NCBI GenBank assembly: GCA_002591745.1
Contig: PDLQ01000037.1
Location: 1-46,129, forward strand
Length of the DNA stretch: 46,129 nucleotides
Direction: 5' to 3'
Source of the DNA: Lewinellaceae bacterium SD302
GTDB taxonomy: Bacteria > Bacteroidota > Bacteroidia > Chitinophagales > Saprospiraceae
Shown in pieces: positions 18,404-27,187 of the stretch; position 1 is the stretch's first letter; each line of letters opens with the position of its first letter. A program made the position numbers and the translations under genes. The notes under the pieces were generated by a model. The model did no database searches. It saw only the letters and a program-made list of their open reading frames with translations, and had not been told where the DNA came from.

Positions 18404-19033
18404 ATGCTGACATTTTTTCTGGCGGTTTTAGGATCTCTGTTTTCCGTGGTGAATCCACTGGGGGCGGTTCCGGTTTATCTGGCGATGACGGGGCATATGT
18501 CACGTAAAGAAAGGAACCAACTAAGTGCCCAGACTGCGCTGTGGGTCTTTCTGATCCTGCTGGTCTTTTTCTTAGGCGGAACCTATATTCTCAGCTTTTT
18601 CGGGATCAGCGTAAATGCATTACGGATTGCCGGTGGACTGGTCATCATCAACAGTGGTTTCGGCTTGCTGAATGGCGACTTCCGTTCTCGTCGGGTCAAC
18701 GATGAAATCGAAGCAGAGGGCGTAGAGAAAGAGGATATTTCTTTCACACCGATGGCGATGCCCATGCTGGCCGGGCCGGGCAGTATTTCGCTCTTAATTG
18801 GCATGGCTGCGGAGAACGAAGTCTGGCCTGATCGGTTGATCATCGTAGGAGCGGTCTTTGCCATGGCCGTGATCATTCTATTAATTTTGCGTTATGCACC
18901 GCTCTTATTCCGGATTTTGGGAAAAGCGGGGGTGAAAGCGCTTTCGCGCATCATTGGTTTTCTGGTAGTAGGGATTGGGATCGAGATAATGCTGCGGGGA
19001 TTGGTGAGTTTGGTGCGGTCTTTGTGGGTTTGA
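18404..19033 (+). CDS. MarC/NAAT-family membrane protein
   Basis: This 209-residue integral membrane protein has about six hydrophobic segments and the MarC-family signatures NPLGAVPVYLAMTG (about 17-30), LRIAGGLVIINSGFGLLNG, and MAMPMLAGPGSISLLIGMA. The length is normal for the family. The name comes from the mar locus, but E. coli MarC is not involved in antibiotic resistance; some archaeal relatives (SnatA) carry neutral amino acids. The physiological substrate in this organism is unknown. The gene is preceded by a good phylum-type promoter and appears monocistronic. Confidence 0.88.
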   Translation: MLTFFLAVLGSLFSVVNPLGAVPVYLAMTGHMSRKERNQLSAQTALWVFLILLVFFLGGTYILSFFGISVNALRIAGGLVIINSGFGLLNGDFRSRRVNDEIEAEGVEKEDISFTPMAMPMLAGPGSISLLIGMAAENEVWPDRLIIVGAVFAMAVIILLILRYAPLLFRILGKAGVKALSRIIGFLVVGIGIEIMLRGLVSLVRSLWV

Positions 19034-19091
19034 TCTGCTAGCCTGGGGCCTGATTTCAGGGTTGGGGATTGACTGCGGAGTAGTATGGTTT

Positions 19092-20078
19092 TTACAATTG
19101 CCCTTGTTTGGAGGTGCTGGGCCTACGCTTTTCTTTTCCAGTATAGGTGCTGCTATAGTCGATCATCCGGTAGCGAAAAGGGAGCAGGGCAGTGTGCTCA
19201 TGGTCTAGTTTTATCCTGATTCTGTTGTCTACGGATAGACCAACAAGGGTCGTGATTTCATAAATAGTGTCTGTTCTTATTTCTACCGGGCCGATGCTAG
19301 AGAATAGTTCAGTGAGTTTTCGATCCTTCCCCATTCTTTCGCGGGCGTATTCCAGGCCGTACAAGGCAACCGTTCGAATACCATGTTTCTTAAGGGCCGG
19401 GTGACTAACGTAAGGAGCTGAACGAGGAGAAGGAGTCAGGTGTGGAAATTCAGTGCTGCCGTTCAGCCAAGTATGAAAAGCGGTCATCGCCGTATCTCGT
19501 TTAGGCGAATAATTACGGTTTAAACTGGTCCTGATAGCGGACAAAGTGGTGGCTTGTCCGTAAATTCTGTAGTCACCGTTCATTTTGTTGTCTTCGGGTA
19601 GACCTGTTTCCATTCGGTAGCATCGGTAGGCTTCCATTAATTGCTCCCTTTTCCATTTGAAATAGCCTTCAATTTGCTGTAAGCCCAGCCCCAAAACGGG
19701 ATAATGGGCGAAGCGTTCATCGAATAGATATTCCGTAGCGAAGAATTCTGCGTGACGGCGACTGGCCGATTTTCTCAGGTATTCAATTCGGGGTAAAGCT
19801 GCTTGGTAGAGGGAATCATTACCTTCTTTTTTTATGGCTTCAAGGTAGCAGCGGTAATTGCGATTGGATTCCGGCTGTTCGCCAACGTAGAATGAATTGA
19901 CACTGACATTTCGCACCCTTCCATCGTATTCATCGATAACGTAAACATAGTTGATGGGCATCCAGCTGGCGTTGGCATCGGTGATCTGCTGTTGGCCGGA
20001 GAGAACTGACCATAACTGGCCAAATAGAATAGTCAGGAGAACAAAGATGGATCGGATCATCACTGAATGTACGGCCAA
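19092..20078 (-). CDS. Exported protein with divergent SUMF/GldJ-like domain
   Basis: The 328-residue protein has an N-terminal hydrophobic segment (about 8-30) consistent with export. Two stretches resemble the formylglycine-generating enzyme (SUMF) fold used by gliding proteins GldJ and GldK: VSVNSFYVGEQPESNRNYRCY (like 'vdsFyi...EVTNxeYrxF') and FAHYPVLGLGLQQIEGYFKWK (like 'yPVvgVsweqAxxYckW'). The C-terminal part of a normal SUMF domain is not recognisable, nor are the catalytic cysteines of true FGEs, so this is probably a structural derivative. It is convergent with marC and divergent from the M14 peptidase gene. The assignment is tentative. Confidence 0.5.
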   Translation of the reverse strand: MAVHSVMIRSIFVLLTILFGQLWSVLSGQQQITDANASWMPINYVYVIDEYDGRVRNVSVNSFYVGEQPESNRNYRCYLEAIKKEGNDSLYQAALPRIEYLRKSASRRHAEFFATEYLFDERFAHYPVLGLGLQQIEGYFKWKREQLMEAYRCYRMETGLPEDNKMNGDYRIYGQATTLSAIRTSLNRNYSPKRDTAMTAFHTWLNGSTEFPHLTPSPRSAPYVSHPALKKHGIRTVALYGLEYARERMGKDRKLTELFSSIGPVEIRTDTIYEITTLVGLSVDNRIRIKLDHEHTALLPFRYRMIDYSSTYTGKEKRRPSTSKQGQL

Positions 20079-20090
20079 ACTACCCGCCTT

Positions 20091-20105
20091 GCTACTTTGT
20101 TAGCC
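20091..20105 (+). repeat. Dispersed 15-mer GCTACTTTGTTAGCC, exact copy
   Basis: This exact intergenic copy lies between divergent genes. Its TTTG falls 17 bp before a TATTTTGG that could be a -7 box for the M14 peptidase, so here it might double as a -33 element. Confidence 0.85.
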
Positions 20106-20150
20106 AAACTCTTACGTATTTTGGCGGTGAACCGACTATAACCGATACTT

Positions 20151-22757
20151 ATGCGTCTTTACTTTTTACTTCTTTCGATTCTTTGCCTGGGTTCACTCGT
20201 AGCCCAGTCGGGTAGCAGCGCTCGTACCGCCAACCGGGGTGGGGTAGAACTGACCTATTATTTGCCCGACCTCAACTACGACAAAAGTATCCCCACCCCC
20301 GAAGAATTTCTGGGCTGGCAGATTGGCGACTGGCATCTAAGCCACGATTTGCAGCAGGCCTACATGCGTATGCTGGCGGAAAAGAGCGACCGGATCGTGC
20401 TGGAGGAATACGCCCGCAGCTACGAGGAACGACCGCTACTCGCACTGATTATCACCAGCCCGGCCAACCACGCCCGTCTGGGTGAATTGCAGGAGGCACA
20501 CATGAAGCTGAGTCAATTGGGTACCGCTGGCAGCGACCGCATCAAAGACGTACCCGGCGTACTTTACCAAGGTTATAGTATCCACGGAAATGAACCGAGC
20601 GGGGGTAATGCCGCGCCATTGGTCGCATACTACCTGGCCGCTGCGCCCATGAGCGAGGTGGAAGACTTACTGAATGATAACATTGTGTTGCTGGACCCTT
20701 GTTATAACCCGGACGGTTTCAATCGTTTCGCCACCTGGGCGAATATGCACAAGGCCCGCAAGCTGAACCCCGACAATCAGGACCGGGAATACAACGAAAG
20801 TTGGCCACGCGGACGCACCAACCACTACTGGTTCGACCTGAATCGTGACTGGTTCCCCGTACAGCACCCGGAGAGTCGCGGCCGCGTACAACTCTTTCAG
20901 CAATGGCGGCCGAATGTACTGACCGACCACCACGAAATGGGTACCAATGCTACCTTCTTCTTCATGCCCGGAGAGCCGACCCGCGTGTATCCCGGTACTC
21001 CGAATCTGAACCAGGAACTGACCAAGAAGATCGGCACCTTCCACGCCGAGGCACTGGATGGTATCGGCTCCCTCTATTACAGCGGTGAGGGCTACGACGA
21101 CTACTACATTGGCAAAGGCAGTACCTACCCCGATATGCAGGGCACGGTGGGCATTCTGTTTGAGCAAGCCAGCTCGCGCGGCCACGTTCAGGAGAGTGAA
21201 AATGGCCTGCTGACTTTCCCCTTCACCATCCGTAACCAAGTGGTAACGTCCCTGAGTACCCAGCGCGCATTCGTAGATATGAAGGACGAACTGCTCACTT
21301 ACCAGCGTGACTACTACCGCAAAAGCAAAACGACCAGCGGCGGTTACCTGGTGGATGCCGATGGTGACCCGGGGCGGCTGGTAGCCCTGGCGGATATGCT
21401 GCGCCACCACGACATTATGTTCAAGCAAACCGGTGAGGACGGAGAAGCACCGGAAGGTCTCTATATTCCTTCGGGCCAGGTACAACACCAGTTGCTGGAC
21501 GCACTGTTCGGTACCATCGACCAGTTCGAAGACAGCCTTTTCTACGACGTATCCACCTGGACGTTACCCTACGCCTTCAACCTGCCGACAAAAAAAATGA
21601 GCAGCCCGGTAGATCACACAATGTTTGGCGGTGCTTACAACCCGACCTACCAAACTGAAGTTGCCGATTATGCCTACTTCATCCCCTGGCACCACTACTA
21701 TGCTCCCAAAACGGCCTACCGCCTGATGGAAGCCGGCTTACGGGTAAAAGTGAGCCACAAAGCTTTTACACTGGAAGATGGTACCGAACTGGGCCGCGGT
21801 ACACTGATGGTACCTGTCCAAAACCAGGACGGGATGAGTAAAGAGGAAGTAGCCGAAATAGTTTACACCACCTATAAAGAGAAATTCACGGAAGAAGATG
21901 GCAGTATGCAAAGTCCGGATATCTACGAAGATGACTTCGTGAAGCCGATCGCCGTAAACACCGGCACCGTAGCTCAGGGCTTAATGCTGGGGAGTCGCTC
22001 AGCCTACAGCACACTGAAAAAGCCGGAGATTCTACTGTTGGTCGATGGTGGTGTCAATTACCTGGACGCCGGAGAGGTTTGGCACTTGCTGGATCAGCGT
22101 TTCGATATTCCGGTTACCAAAATGGAACTGGGAAAGGTTGGTCGGGCTAACCTCGACCGCTACAACGTGATCGTAATGGTAGACGGTAGCTATGGAGATC
22201 TCGGCACGGCGGGTACCGATAAAATTAAAGACTGGATGGGCTACGGTAAAACGCTGATTGCTCACAAACGGGCCGCTACCTGGGCTAAATCACAGGGGCT
22301 GGCGCGGCTGGAAACCCGCGCCTTTGCCAACGAAAGTCGCAACAGCAAAGATGAGCGGCGCCCCTACGAAAAGGCTTCCCGCGACGGTGGCGGCCGGGTA
22401 CTGGGTGGCTCCATCTTTCAGGCCAAAGCCGATCTGACCCACCCGCTGCTCTACGGCTATCAGCGGGAGGATTTGCCAGTCTTTAAACGGGGGACTCTGT
22501 TATTTGAACCGACGAAAAATGACTACGCAACGCCCTTGATTTTCACAGACGAGCCACTTTTAAGTGGTTATAGCCCAAGGGGGTTTACTGACAAAGTAGC
22601 AGGGTCTGCGGCGATCATAGTCTCTGGCAGCAAAGGCGGCCGAACGATCTGCTTTGCGGATAATCCGAATTTCCGCGCTTTCTGGTACGGGACAAATCGC
22701 TTGTTTATGAATGCGGTGTTTTTCGGGTCTTCTATTTCGGGTTCTACGGTGGAGTAG
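20151..22757 (+). CDS. Secreted M14-family zinc carboxypeptidase
   Basis: This 868-residue exported enzyme has a signal peptide (MRLYFLLLSILCLGSLVAQS). M14 active-site residues are visible: zinc ligands in IHGNEPSGG (H145, E148) and in LTDHHEMG (H260 or H261), substrate-binding NRDW in FDLNRDWFPV, and a candidate catalytic Glu338 in GILFEQASSRG. The second half (about 560-868) has no peptidase motif. Part of it (about 620-850) looks like a class I glutamine-amidotransferase-like fold (ILLLVDGGVNYLDAGEVWHLLD, GKTLIAHKRAA), as in related two-domain Bacteroidetes M14 proteins. It would trim peptides in the periplasm or outside the cell. No T9SS sorting domain is seen. Confidence 0.88.
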   Translation: MRLYFLLLSILCLGSLVAQSGSSARTANRGGVELTYYLPDLNYDKSIPTPEEFLGWQIGDWHLSHDLQQAYMRMLAEKSDRIVLEEYARSYEERPLLALIITSPANHARLGELQEAHMKLSQLGTAGSDRIKDVPGVLYQGYSIHGNEPSGGNAAPLVAYYLAAAPMSEVEDLLNDNIVLLDPCYNPDGFNRFATWANMHKARKLNPDNQDREYNESWPRGRTNHYWFDLNRDWFPVQHPESRGRVQLFQQWRPNVLTDHHEMGTNATFFFMPGEPTRVYPGTPNLNQELTKKIGTFHAEALDGIGSLYYSGEGYDDYYIGKGSTYPDMQGTVGILFEQASSRGHVQESENGLLTFPFTIRNQVVTSLSTQRAFVDMKDELLTYQRDYYRKSKTTSGGYLVDADGDPGRLVALADMLRHHDIMFKQTGEDGEAPEGLYIPSGQVQHQLLDALFGTIDQFEDSLFYDVSTWTLPYAFNLPTKKMSSPVDHTMFGGAYNPTYQTEVADYAYFIPWHHYYAPKTAYRLMEAGLRVKVSHKAFTLEDGTELGRGTLMVPVQNQDGMSKEEVAEIVYTTYKEKFTEEDGSMQSPDIYEDDFVKPIAVNTGTVAQGLMLGSRSAYSTLKKPEILLLVDGGVNYLDAGEVWHLLDQRFDIPVTKMELGKVGRANLDRYNVIVMVDGSYGDLGTAGTDKIKDWMGYGKTLIAHKRAATWAKSQGLARLETRAFANESRNSKDERRPYEKASRDGGGRVLGGSIFQAKADLTHPLLYGYQREDLPVFKRGTLLFEPTKNDYATPLIFTDEPLLSGYSPRGFTDKVAGSAAIIVSGSKGGRTICFADNPNFRAFWYGTNRLFMNAVFFGSSISGSTVE

Positions 22758-22764
22758 GGTGTTG

Positions 22765-23294
22765 GTAGCGCTGCGCTTGCGTGCGCCTGTGGCGGCTTCA
22801 TTTTCCTGTCTTGCCGCCTTAACGTGTTCTTTTGCATTGCCCAAAAGAACCAAAACGCTAGGCCTGTCATCCCGGCTTAACGTTCCGTTAACCGCTCGAA
22901 ACCAAAACGCTGAGAACTCACATAAAAAGTGCGGCGGACGAATCGGCTTGTGCAGTAATCCAAATTAGCTCTCCGCACTAATACATTACATTCGCTCATA
23001 CAGTTCAGCGTTCTTAACAATTTCGAGCGGTTCACTCCTCTACCGTGCTGAATGGCCGGTCCTTTCTCCGTTCATGAGCTAAGAACTGATGTGAAAATTG
23101 CTTAGAGCGACATGCTCTTACTCCGAACTCAAGGACCTCCGAGAATAATCATTGGCGACTAAGTTAACGGAGGACCGGACATTTGAGCGTTAAGCCAACG
23201 GTGCAGTCCTGGAATTTTTGCTTCGTTTTTTTCTTCAATGGAAAAAATGAAGCCGCCGGAGGCACGCCAAAGGCGCATGTGAGCGGAGCGCTAC
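22765..23294. repeat. 530-bp nested inverted-repeat element, non-coding
   Basis: The gap 22758-23352 has no gene but a nested inverted-repeat architecture. Outer arms: GTAGCGCTGCGCTTGCGTGC from 22765 (continuing to GGCGGCTTCATTTT) against its imperfect complement ending GAGCGGAGCGCTAC at 23294. Middle arms: GGCTTAACG / CCGTTAAC (22874-22892) against GTTAACGG / CGTTAAGCC (23163-23196). Inner arms: ACCGCTCGAAA and AACGCTGA (22891-22913) against TCAGCGTT and TTTCGAGCGGT (23005-23031). A small hairpin TTCTTTTG...CAAAAGAA lies at about 22830-22852. It is a candidate dispersed palindromic element, degenerate mobile element or structured RNA. Confidence 0.65.
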
Positions 23295-23352
23295 GAACAG
23301 TAATATGTAACGAGAATGAGGCCGTCAAATCACACTGACCAGAAAAATAACG

Positions 23353-24201
23353 ATGAAAATATCCACCCTAGCCAGCTTATTAATAATCCTCCTGTCTCTC
23401 TGTAACTGCACCCCCCGCTTCACCAGCCGGGACTTCACCCCCGAAAAAGGCTTCACCTCTGGCGTGGAGGGCCCGGCAACCGATGCCGCTGGCAATATCT
23501 ACGCCGTCAATTTTGAACGGCAGGGGACAATCGGTAAGATCACGCCTGGAGGTAAAGCTTCTGTTTATCTTGCCTTGCCAGACGAAAGCATCGGCAACGG
23601 CATTCGCTTTGACCGGGCGGGGCGGATGTTCATTGCCGATTACGTGAACCACAATGTTCTGATGGTGGAAAAGCCCGGTGATCCCGTAAAGGTCTTTGCC
23701 CACGAAGAGAGTGCCAATCAGCCCAATGACCTGACCATTGCCCCAAACGGAACCATCTACGCCAGTGATCCGAATTGGGCAGAGGAGACTGGAAACCTAT
23801 GGATAGTCACCGCAGCCGGCTTTGAGTTGCTGGAAAGCGATATGGGTACTACGAACGGGGTAGAGGTAAGCCCTGATGGAAGCCGGCTTTACGTGAATGA
23901 ATCGGTGCAACGAAAAATCTGGATGTACGATTTGAGCGCTGAAGGTGAAATCAGTAATAAGCGGATATTCGCCACTTTCCCGGATTTCGGCCTGGATGGA
24001 ATGCGTTGCCGAAAAAACGGCAATCTTTTTGTTACTCGTTTCGGGAAGGGAACGATAGTCGTATTTACTCCGTCCGGGAAGCAGCTACGGGAGATCAAGC
24101 TGAAAGGTGAAAAACCAACGAATTTGACCTTTAGCCCGGATGAAAAGTGGTTGTACGTGACCCTACAGGATCGGGGCTGTCTGGAGCGGGTGCGCTTGTG
24201 A
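23353..24201 (+). CDS. SMP-30/gluconolactonase-like beta-propeller lipoprotein
   Basis: The 282-residue protein starts with a lipoprotein-type signal (MKISTLASLLIILLSLCNC, Cys17 or Cys19 as acceptor). The rest is a six-bladed propeller of the SMP-30/gluconolactonase/LRE class: GVEGPATDAAGNIYAVN, NGIRFDRAGRMFIADYVNH, NDLTIAPNGTIYASDP, NGVEVSPDGSRLYVNES, DGMRCRKNGNLFVTRFG and NLTFSPDEKWLYVTL. These place acidic and Asn residues at the metal site. It probably hydrolyses a sugar lactone or similar ester in the periplasm, but substrates in this family are hard to predict. It stands alone, downstream of the palindromic element and convergent with a small membrane-protein gene. Confidence 0.8.
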   Translation: MKISTLASLLIILLSLCNCTPRFTSRDFTPEKGFTSGVEGPATDAAGNIYAVNFERQGTIGKITPGGKASVYLALPDESIGNGIRFDRAGRMFIADYVNHNVLMVEKPGDPVKVFAHEESANQPNDLTIAPNGTIYASDPNWAEETGNLWIVTAAGFELLESDMGTTNGVEVSPDGSRLYVNESVQRKIWMYDLSAEGEISNKRIFATFPDFGLDGMRCRKNGNLFVTRFGKGTIVVFTPSGKQLREIKLKGEKPTNLTFSPDEKWLYVTLQDRGCLERVRL

Positions 24202-24212
24202 TCCGATCAGGA

Positions 24213-24674
24213 TTATTGATCCAGTATGTCATCGTATAGGGTGTTATCTTTTAATAACCAATCAATTGAATAGATAGATATAATCGTAGGTACTGAAAAA
24301 CCGGTAGCTAATATTAAAATCGTGACTATTTCTTCAAGGTCATTAAAAGGCAAACCACGATAGATAAATGACCATACGACAGAACAAATCCAAAATGCAA
24401 GCGCCGTTAACCTACGCTTGATTGAATTCTTATACTTCGTTGCAATGATCCGGTAAACAAGAACGCCGAAGGTGATAATAAGTGGTATAGATAGTAGTAA
24501 TAGACCGAAACTGGTGAGTAAAAATGTTTCGAAACCGTCCAGAATTTTATGTGATATAGATTCTGATGATTTGTATTGAGCGAATATTGCGACAAAAGCC
24601 GCGAATAGCAAAATGGAATAAATGACACCCTTATAAATTATCCGATCGGGGTGAGCTCCATACTTTTGCTTCAT
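24213..24674 (-). CDS. Small membrane protein of unknown function
   Basis: This encodes 153 residues with four predicted membrane segments (about 15-35, 50-75, 88-107 and 117-137) and charged ends. I recognise no family. Base composition is clearly AT-richer than the flanking genes, which suggests recent acquisition or weak constraint. A perfect 7-bp inverted repeat (TTTACTG/CAGTAAA, 24680-24698) lies 5 bp upstream of the start codon and could be an operator or mRNA hairpin. Confidence 0.6.
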   Translation of the reverse strand: MKQKYGAHPDRIIYKGVIYSILLFAAFVAIFAQYKSSESISHKILDGFETFLLTSFGLLLLSIPLIITFGVLVYRIIATKYKNSIKRRLTALAFWICSVVWSFIYRGLPFNDLEEIVTILILATGFSVPTIISIYSIDWLLKDNTLYDDILDQ

Positions 24675-24679
24675 ACTAG

Positions 24680-24698
24680 TTTACTGCTATTCAGTAAA
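24680..24698. promoter_or_regulatory. Inverted repeat just upstream of the small membrane-protein gene
   Basis: TTTACTG, 5-bp spacer, CAGTAAA, 5 bp before the start codon on the minus strand. It is a possible operator or translation-blocking hairpin; no regulator is identified. Confidence 0.4.
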
Positions 24699-24727
24699 AG
24701 TAAATATTTGAATATAGAATATAAAAC

Positions 24728-24767
24728 TACGCCGTCAGCGTGAGAAATTATTCACGCTGACGGCGTA
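24728..24767 (-). terminator. Strong terminator after the propeller protein gene
   Basis: This is a perfect 16-bp stem (arms 24728-24743 and 24752-24767, core ACGCCGTCAGCGTGA) with an 8-base loop. On the minus strand it is followed by GTTTTAT, and it lies 57 bp after the stop codon. Confidence 0.85.
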
Positions 24768-24824
24768 TCCGATCAATATTGTTTTTCGAGGCTGCACCAA
24801 ATGGCGCTACGGGGAAGGAGCCAT

Positions 24825-26999
24825 TTAACGCTTCACCAGAAAACTGGCCGCCCGCCGGCCCAAACGAAGATGGTAAACGCCAGGAGTAAGTGATGCGACA
24901 TCTACCCGGACATTGCCGATTCCTGCCGTTCCAGAGGAAACCATCTTCCCAGCGGAATTGTAGATCTGATAGTCACTGATCTGTTTACTAGGGAATATGA
25001 TCCAGTTGCTGGCCGGATTAGGAAAGACTTTGATAGTTTTTTGCAGTCGAGTCGTAATAGCGGTTTCTTCCGTGCTGGAGACCAGGTCGGTTTGTAATAC
25101 TTCCATGGCACGGCGAATGGTACTGTGTGTAATACGGAGTACACCATCGGCGTCCAAGTTGGCAGCCGAGATCGGAGAGGTTTCGATGGGGGCATTGTCG
25201 TGATCGTAAACCGTCCATTCCGTACCGTCGTGAATGGCCACGAGCCTGTCTATCGCAACGAGTATATTTCCATCCTTTTCCCGGAAGCTGCGAATCAGTT
25301 GCGGCTCTGGCCAGTCGGCGGGGAGATCCAGTTCATCGACAATCCCCTGGTAGTAGTTGACTAGTCGGTTGTTATTATGATCATAGAACCATATTGATCC
25401 GGGTTCCTCACCCTGGAAAGGCGACCAGTAGTTGTCCCAGTTGAAGTTGTCACCGAAGGAGTAAGGTTCGGCAACACCGGGGCCGAGCAGCCAGGCTTGA
25501 TTGGGGCCCATAAAACTGGTAACGGTTACCAATACCCGGTTATCAGGAAAGGGAGTAAGGCTGGAGATGTAATGATTGACGGGCAATTCGAGTTGACGGG
25601 TCCATTCGCCACCAATTAGGGTATAGACTTCCCGCTCATCGGTGGTGAACCAGGGTGTTCCGTCCTCGGTCACCAGGGAGGATCTTGACCAAGAGGTGCT
25701 ACTGGACTGGCCGGAAGCAAAAGGATAGTCGATCAGTTCCTGGCGATCCTGCCAGTGAAGTAGAACATGGCTACTTTGAAGCCACACATCCTCTCCCGGG
25801 CTATTAGTGAAATGAACATCACGATAATAATTGCTGCCCAGAGAATTGGTGGGCAGTTGCAAAATCTCCCCCTGACTGAGGTTGATGATCTGGCCGCTGC
25901 CATACCTGGCCCAGCAATTACCTTCCAGGTCGTTAAACAGGTTGGTCACCCGCTCCGACCAGGGCCAGTTGCCCATTTTACCGGCGAAGCTAGAAGTATT
26001 CGTAGCGTCTACACTATAAAGACTGTCGTTGGCATAGCCGATCAATTCGTTGCCGTTCAGGAAAATATTTTCCAGGTTGCTTATAGCTGCTACTGGTTCT
26101 ATAGCCATAAACTCACCGTCCTGAAAACGATAGTAATCATCGTTGAAAGTTTGCAGGTACAGTCTACCTTCCGGGTCAAGAAAATTATTGCCATCAACAG
26201 AAAAAACGAGGTCCAGGTGGTTGAAGGGCCAGCCATAGAGCTCCCATTCACCCACGGCGGTAAAACGGGTAAGTTGGCCGATATCGCTTATACTCCATAG
26301 GTCACCGTCGGGTGTCAGGTGTAGTTTGCGGTCTCCGTAGGAAAATTGCAAACTGTCGGAATGGCCACTACTGAGGGGTACGGGAGTATGGACGTTCACT
26401 TCGCCCTGGCTGATCTCCATGGTTATATTTCCGCCGGCGTAGACCGTACCATCGGGGGTGGTCAGCATTTCCCATACTTCGTGGAGGAAATTGTTGGTCT
26501 GGTTAGGGCCGAAATGGAGCCACTCATCATTGTTCTCCTGAATGAACAGACCTTTATTATTACCTACCAACAGGCGGCCCTGGTCATCGTGGGCCAGGCA
26601 GTAGGTGAGTAGATGATCGGTGTTTATGTTTTCCGGCAGCGGCACGGGCTCCCAGTCGCTGACTTCGGAGCCAACCTGGCGAAATACGCCCAGGTCATAG
26701 GTGCCGATGATCAGTTGCTGGCTCTGGGGATGTTGTACGACGGCCTCAATCATATTGGAGGGTAAGCCGTGGGTAGCACGGGTCCAGCGTTCGGTGATTT
26801 GCTTGCTGGCCTTATCGTAAATGGAAATTCCACCGTCGGTGGCCAGCAGGATGCGGTCTTCCAGATCGAAATGACTATTGATGCGGGTAACGTCGACGTA
26901 AGTTTGCCAATCTTCCGCCGACTGGGCATTGGTTAGTTGTGGCTGGCAAAGTAGCAAGGTGAATAGTAACAGAAAAGCGGTGCGCATAAGGACGGTCAT
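24825..26999 (-). CDS. T9SS-secreted two-component-regulator-type propeller protein
   Basis: The protein has about 724 residues from the chosen ATG (complement of 26997-26999). In-frame ATGs at 27017 and 26987 are also possible; all keep the signal peptide MRTAFLLLFTLLLCQPQLTNAQ. The body is a repeat propeller like the sensor region of hybrid two-component regulators: LLATDGGISIYDK, GLPSNMIEAVVQ, GRLLVGNNKGLFIQ, DGTVYAGGN, WFTTDEREVYTL, repeated to about residue 620. The end is a T9SS type A sorting domain (IKVFPNPASNWIIFPS..., MVSSGTAGIGNVRVDVASL). No kinase or DNA-binding domain follows, so it is a free secreted or surface protein, not a regulator. The ligand is unknown. Confidence 0.8.
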   Translation of the reverse strand: MTVLMRTAFLLLFTLLLCQPQLTNAQSAEDWQTYVDVTRINSHFDLEDRILLATDGGISIYDKASKQITERWTRATHGLPSNMIEAVVQHPQSQQLIIGTYDLGVFRQVGSEVSDWEPVPLPENINTDHLLTYCLAHDDQGRLLVGNNKGLFIQENNDEWLHFGPNQTNNFLHEVWEMLTTPDGTVYAGGNITMEISQGEVNVHTPVPLSSGHSDSLQFSYGDRKLHLTPDGDLWSISDIGQLTRFTAVGEWELYGWPFNHLDLVFSVDGNNFLDPEGRLYLQTFNDDYYRFQDGEFMAIEPVAAISNLENIFLNGNELIGYANDSLYSVDATNTSSFAGKMGNWPWSERVTNLFNDLEGNCWARYGSGQIINLSQGEILQLPTNSLGSNYYRDVHFTNSPGEDVWLQSSHVLLHWQDRQELIDYPFASGQSSSTSWSRSSLVTEDGTPWFTTDEREVYTLIGGEWTRQLELPVNHYISSLTPFPDNRVLVTVTSFMGPNQAWLLGPGVAEPYSFGDNFNWDNYWSPFQGEEPGSIWFYDHNNNRLVNYYQGIVDELDLPADWPEPQLIRSFREKDGNILVAIDRLVAIHDGTEWTVYDHDNAPIETSPISAANLDADGVLRITHSTIRRAMEVLQTDLVSSTEETAITTRLQKTIKVFPNPASNWIIFPSKQISDYQIYNSAGKMVSSGTAGIGNVRVDVASLTPGVYHLRLGRRAASFLVKR
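26941..26955 (-). repeat. Dispersed 15-mer variant GCTACTTTGCCAGCC
   Basis: It differs at two of 15 bases and lies in the signal-peptide codons of the propeller gene, in a frame (TTG CTA CTT TGC) not used by the other coding copies. Confidence 0.7.
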
Positions 27000-27187
27000 T
27001 TTGTTGTTATGCAACAAAGATGAAGCACTAAGATAGCCTAAGCCAGGTAAGTATGTCTCTTGGATTAAAAATCAAAATGCAGTACTTTTGATTCGGTGGC
27101 GAAAAAATATGTCGTTTAGTCCTGTTTGAAAGGGAGTAAGGTGCGAAAAGATACGTGTTATTGGGTAATAGTATTAAAAATCAAAAT

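Noticed and set aside
20667..21488. 273-codon minus-strand open frame inside the M14 peptidase gene
   Set aside because: Antisense shadow of a gene with intact catalytic motifs; its translation is V/G/I-rich without features.
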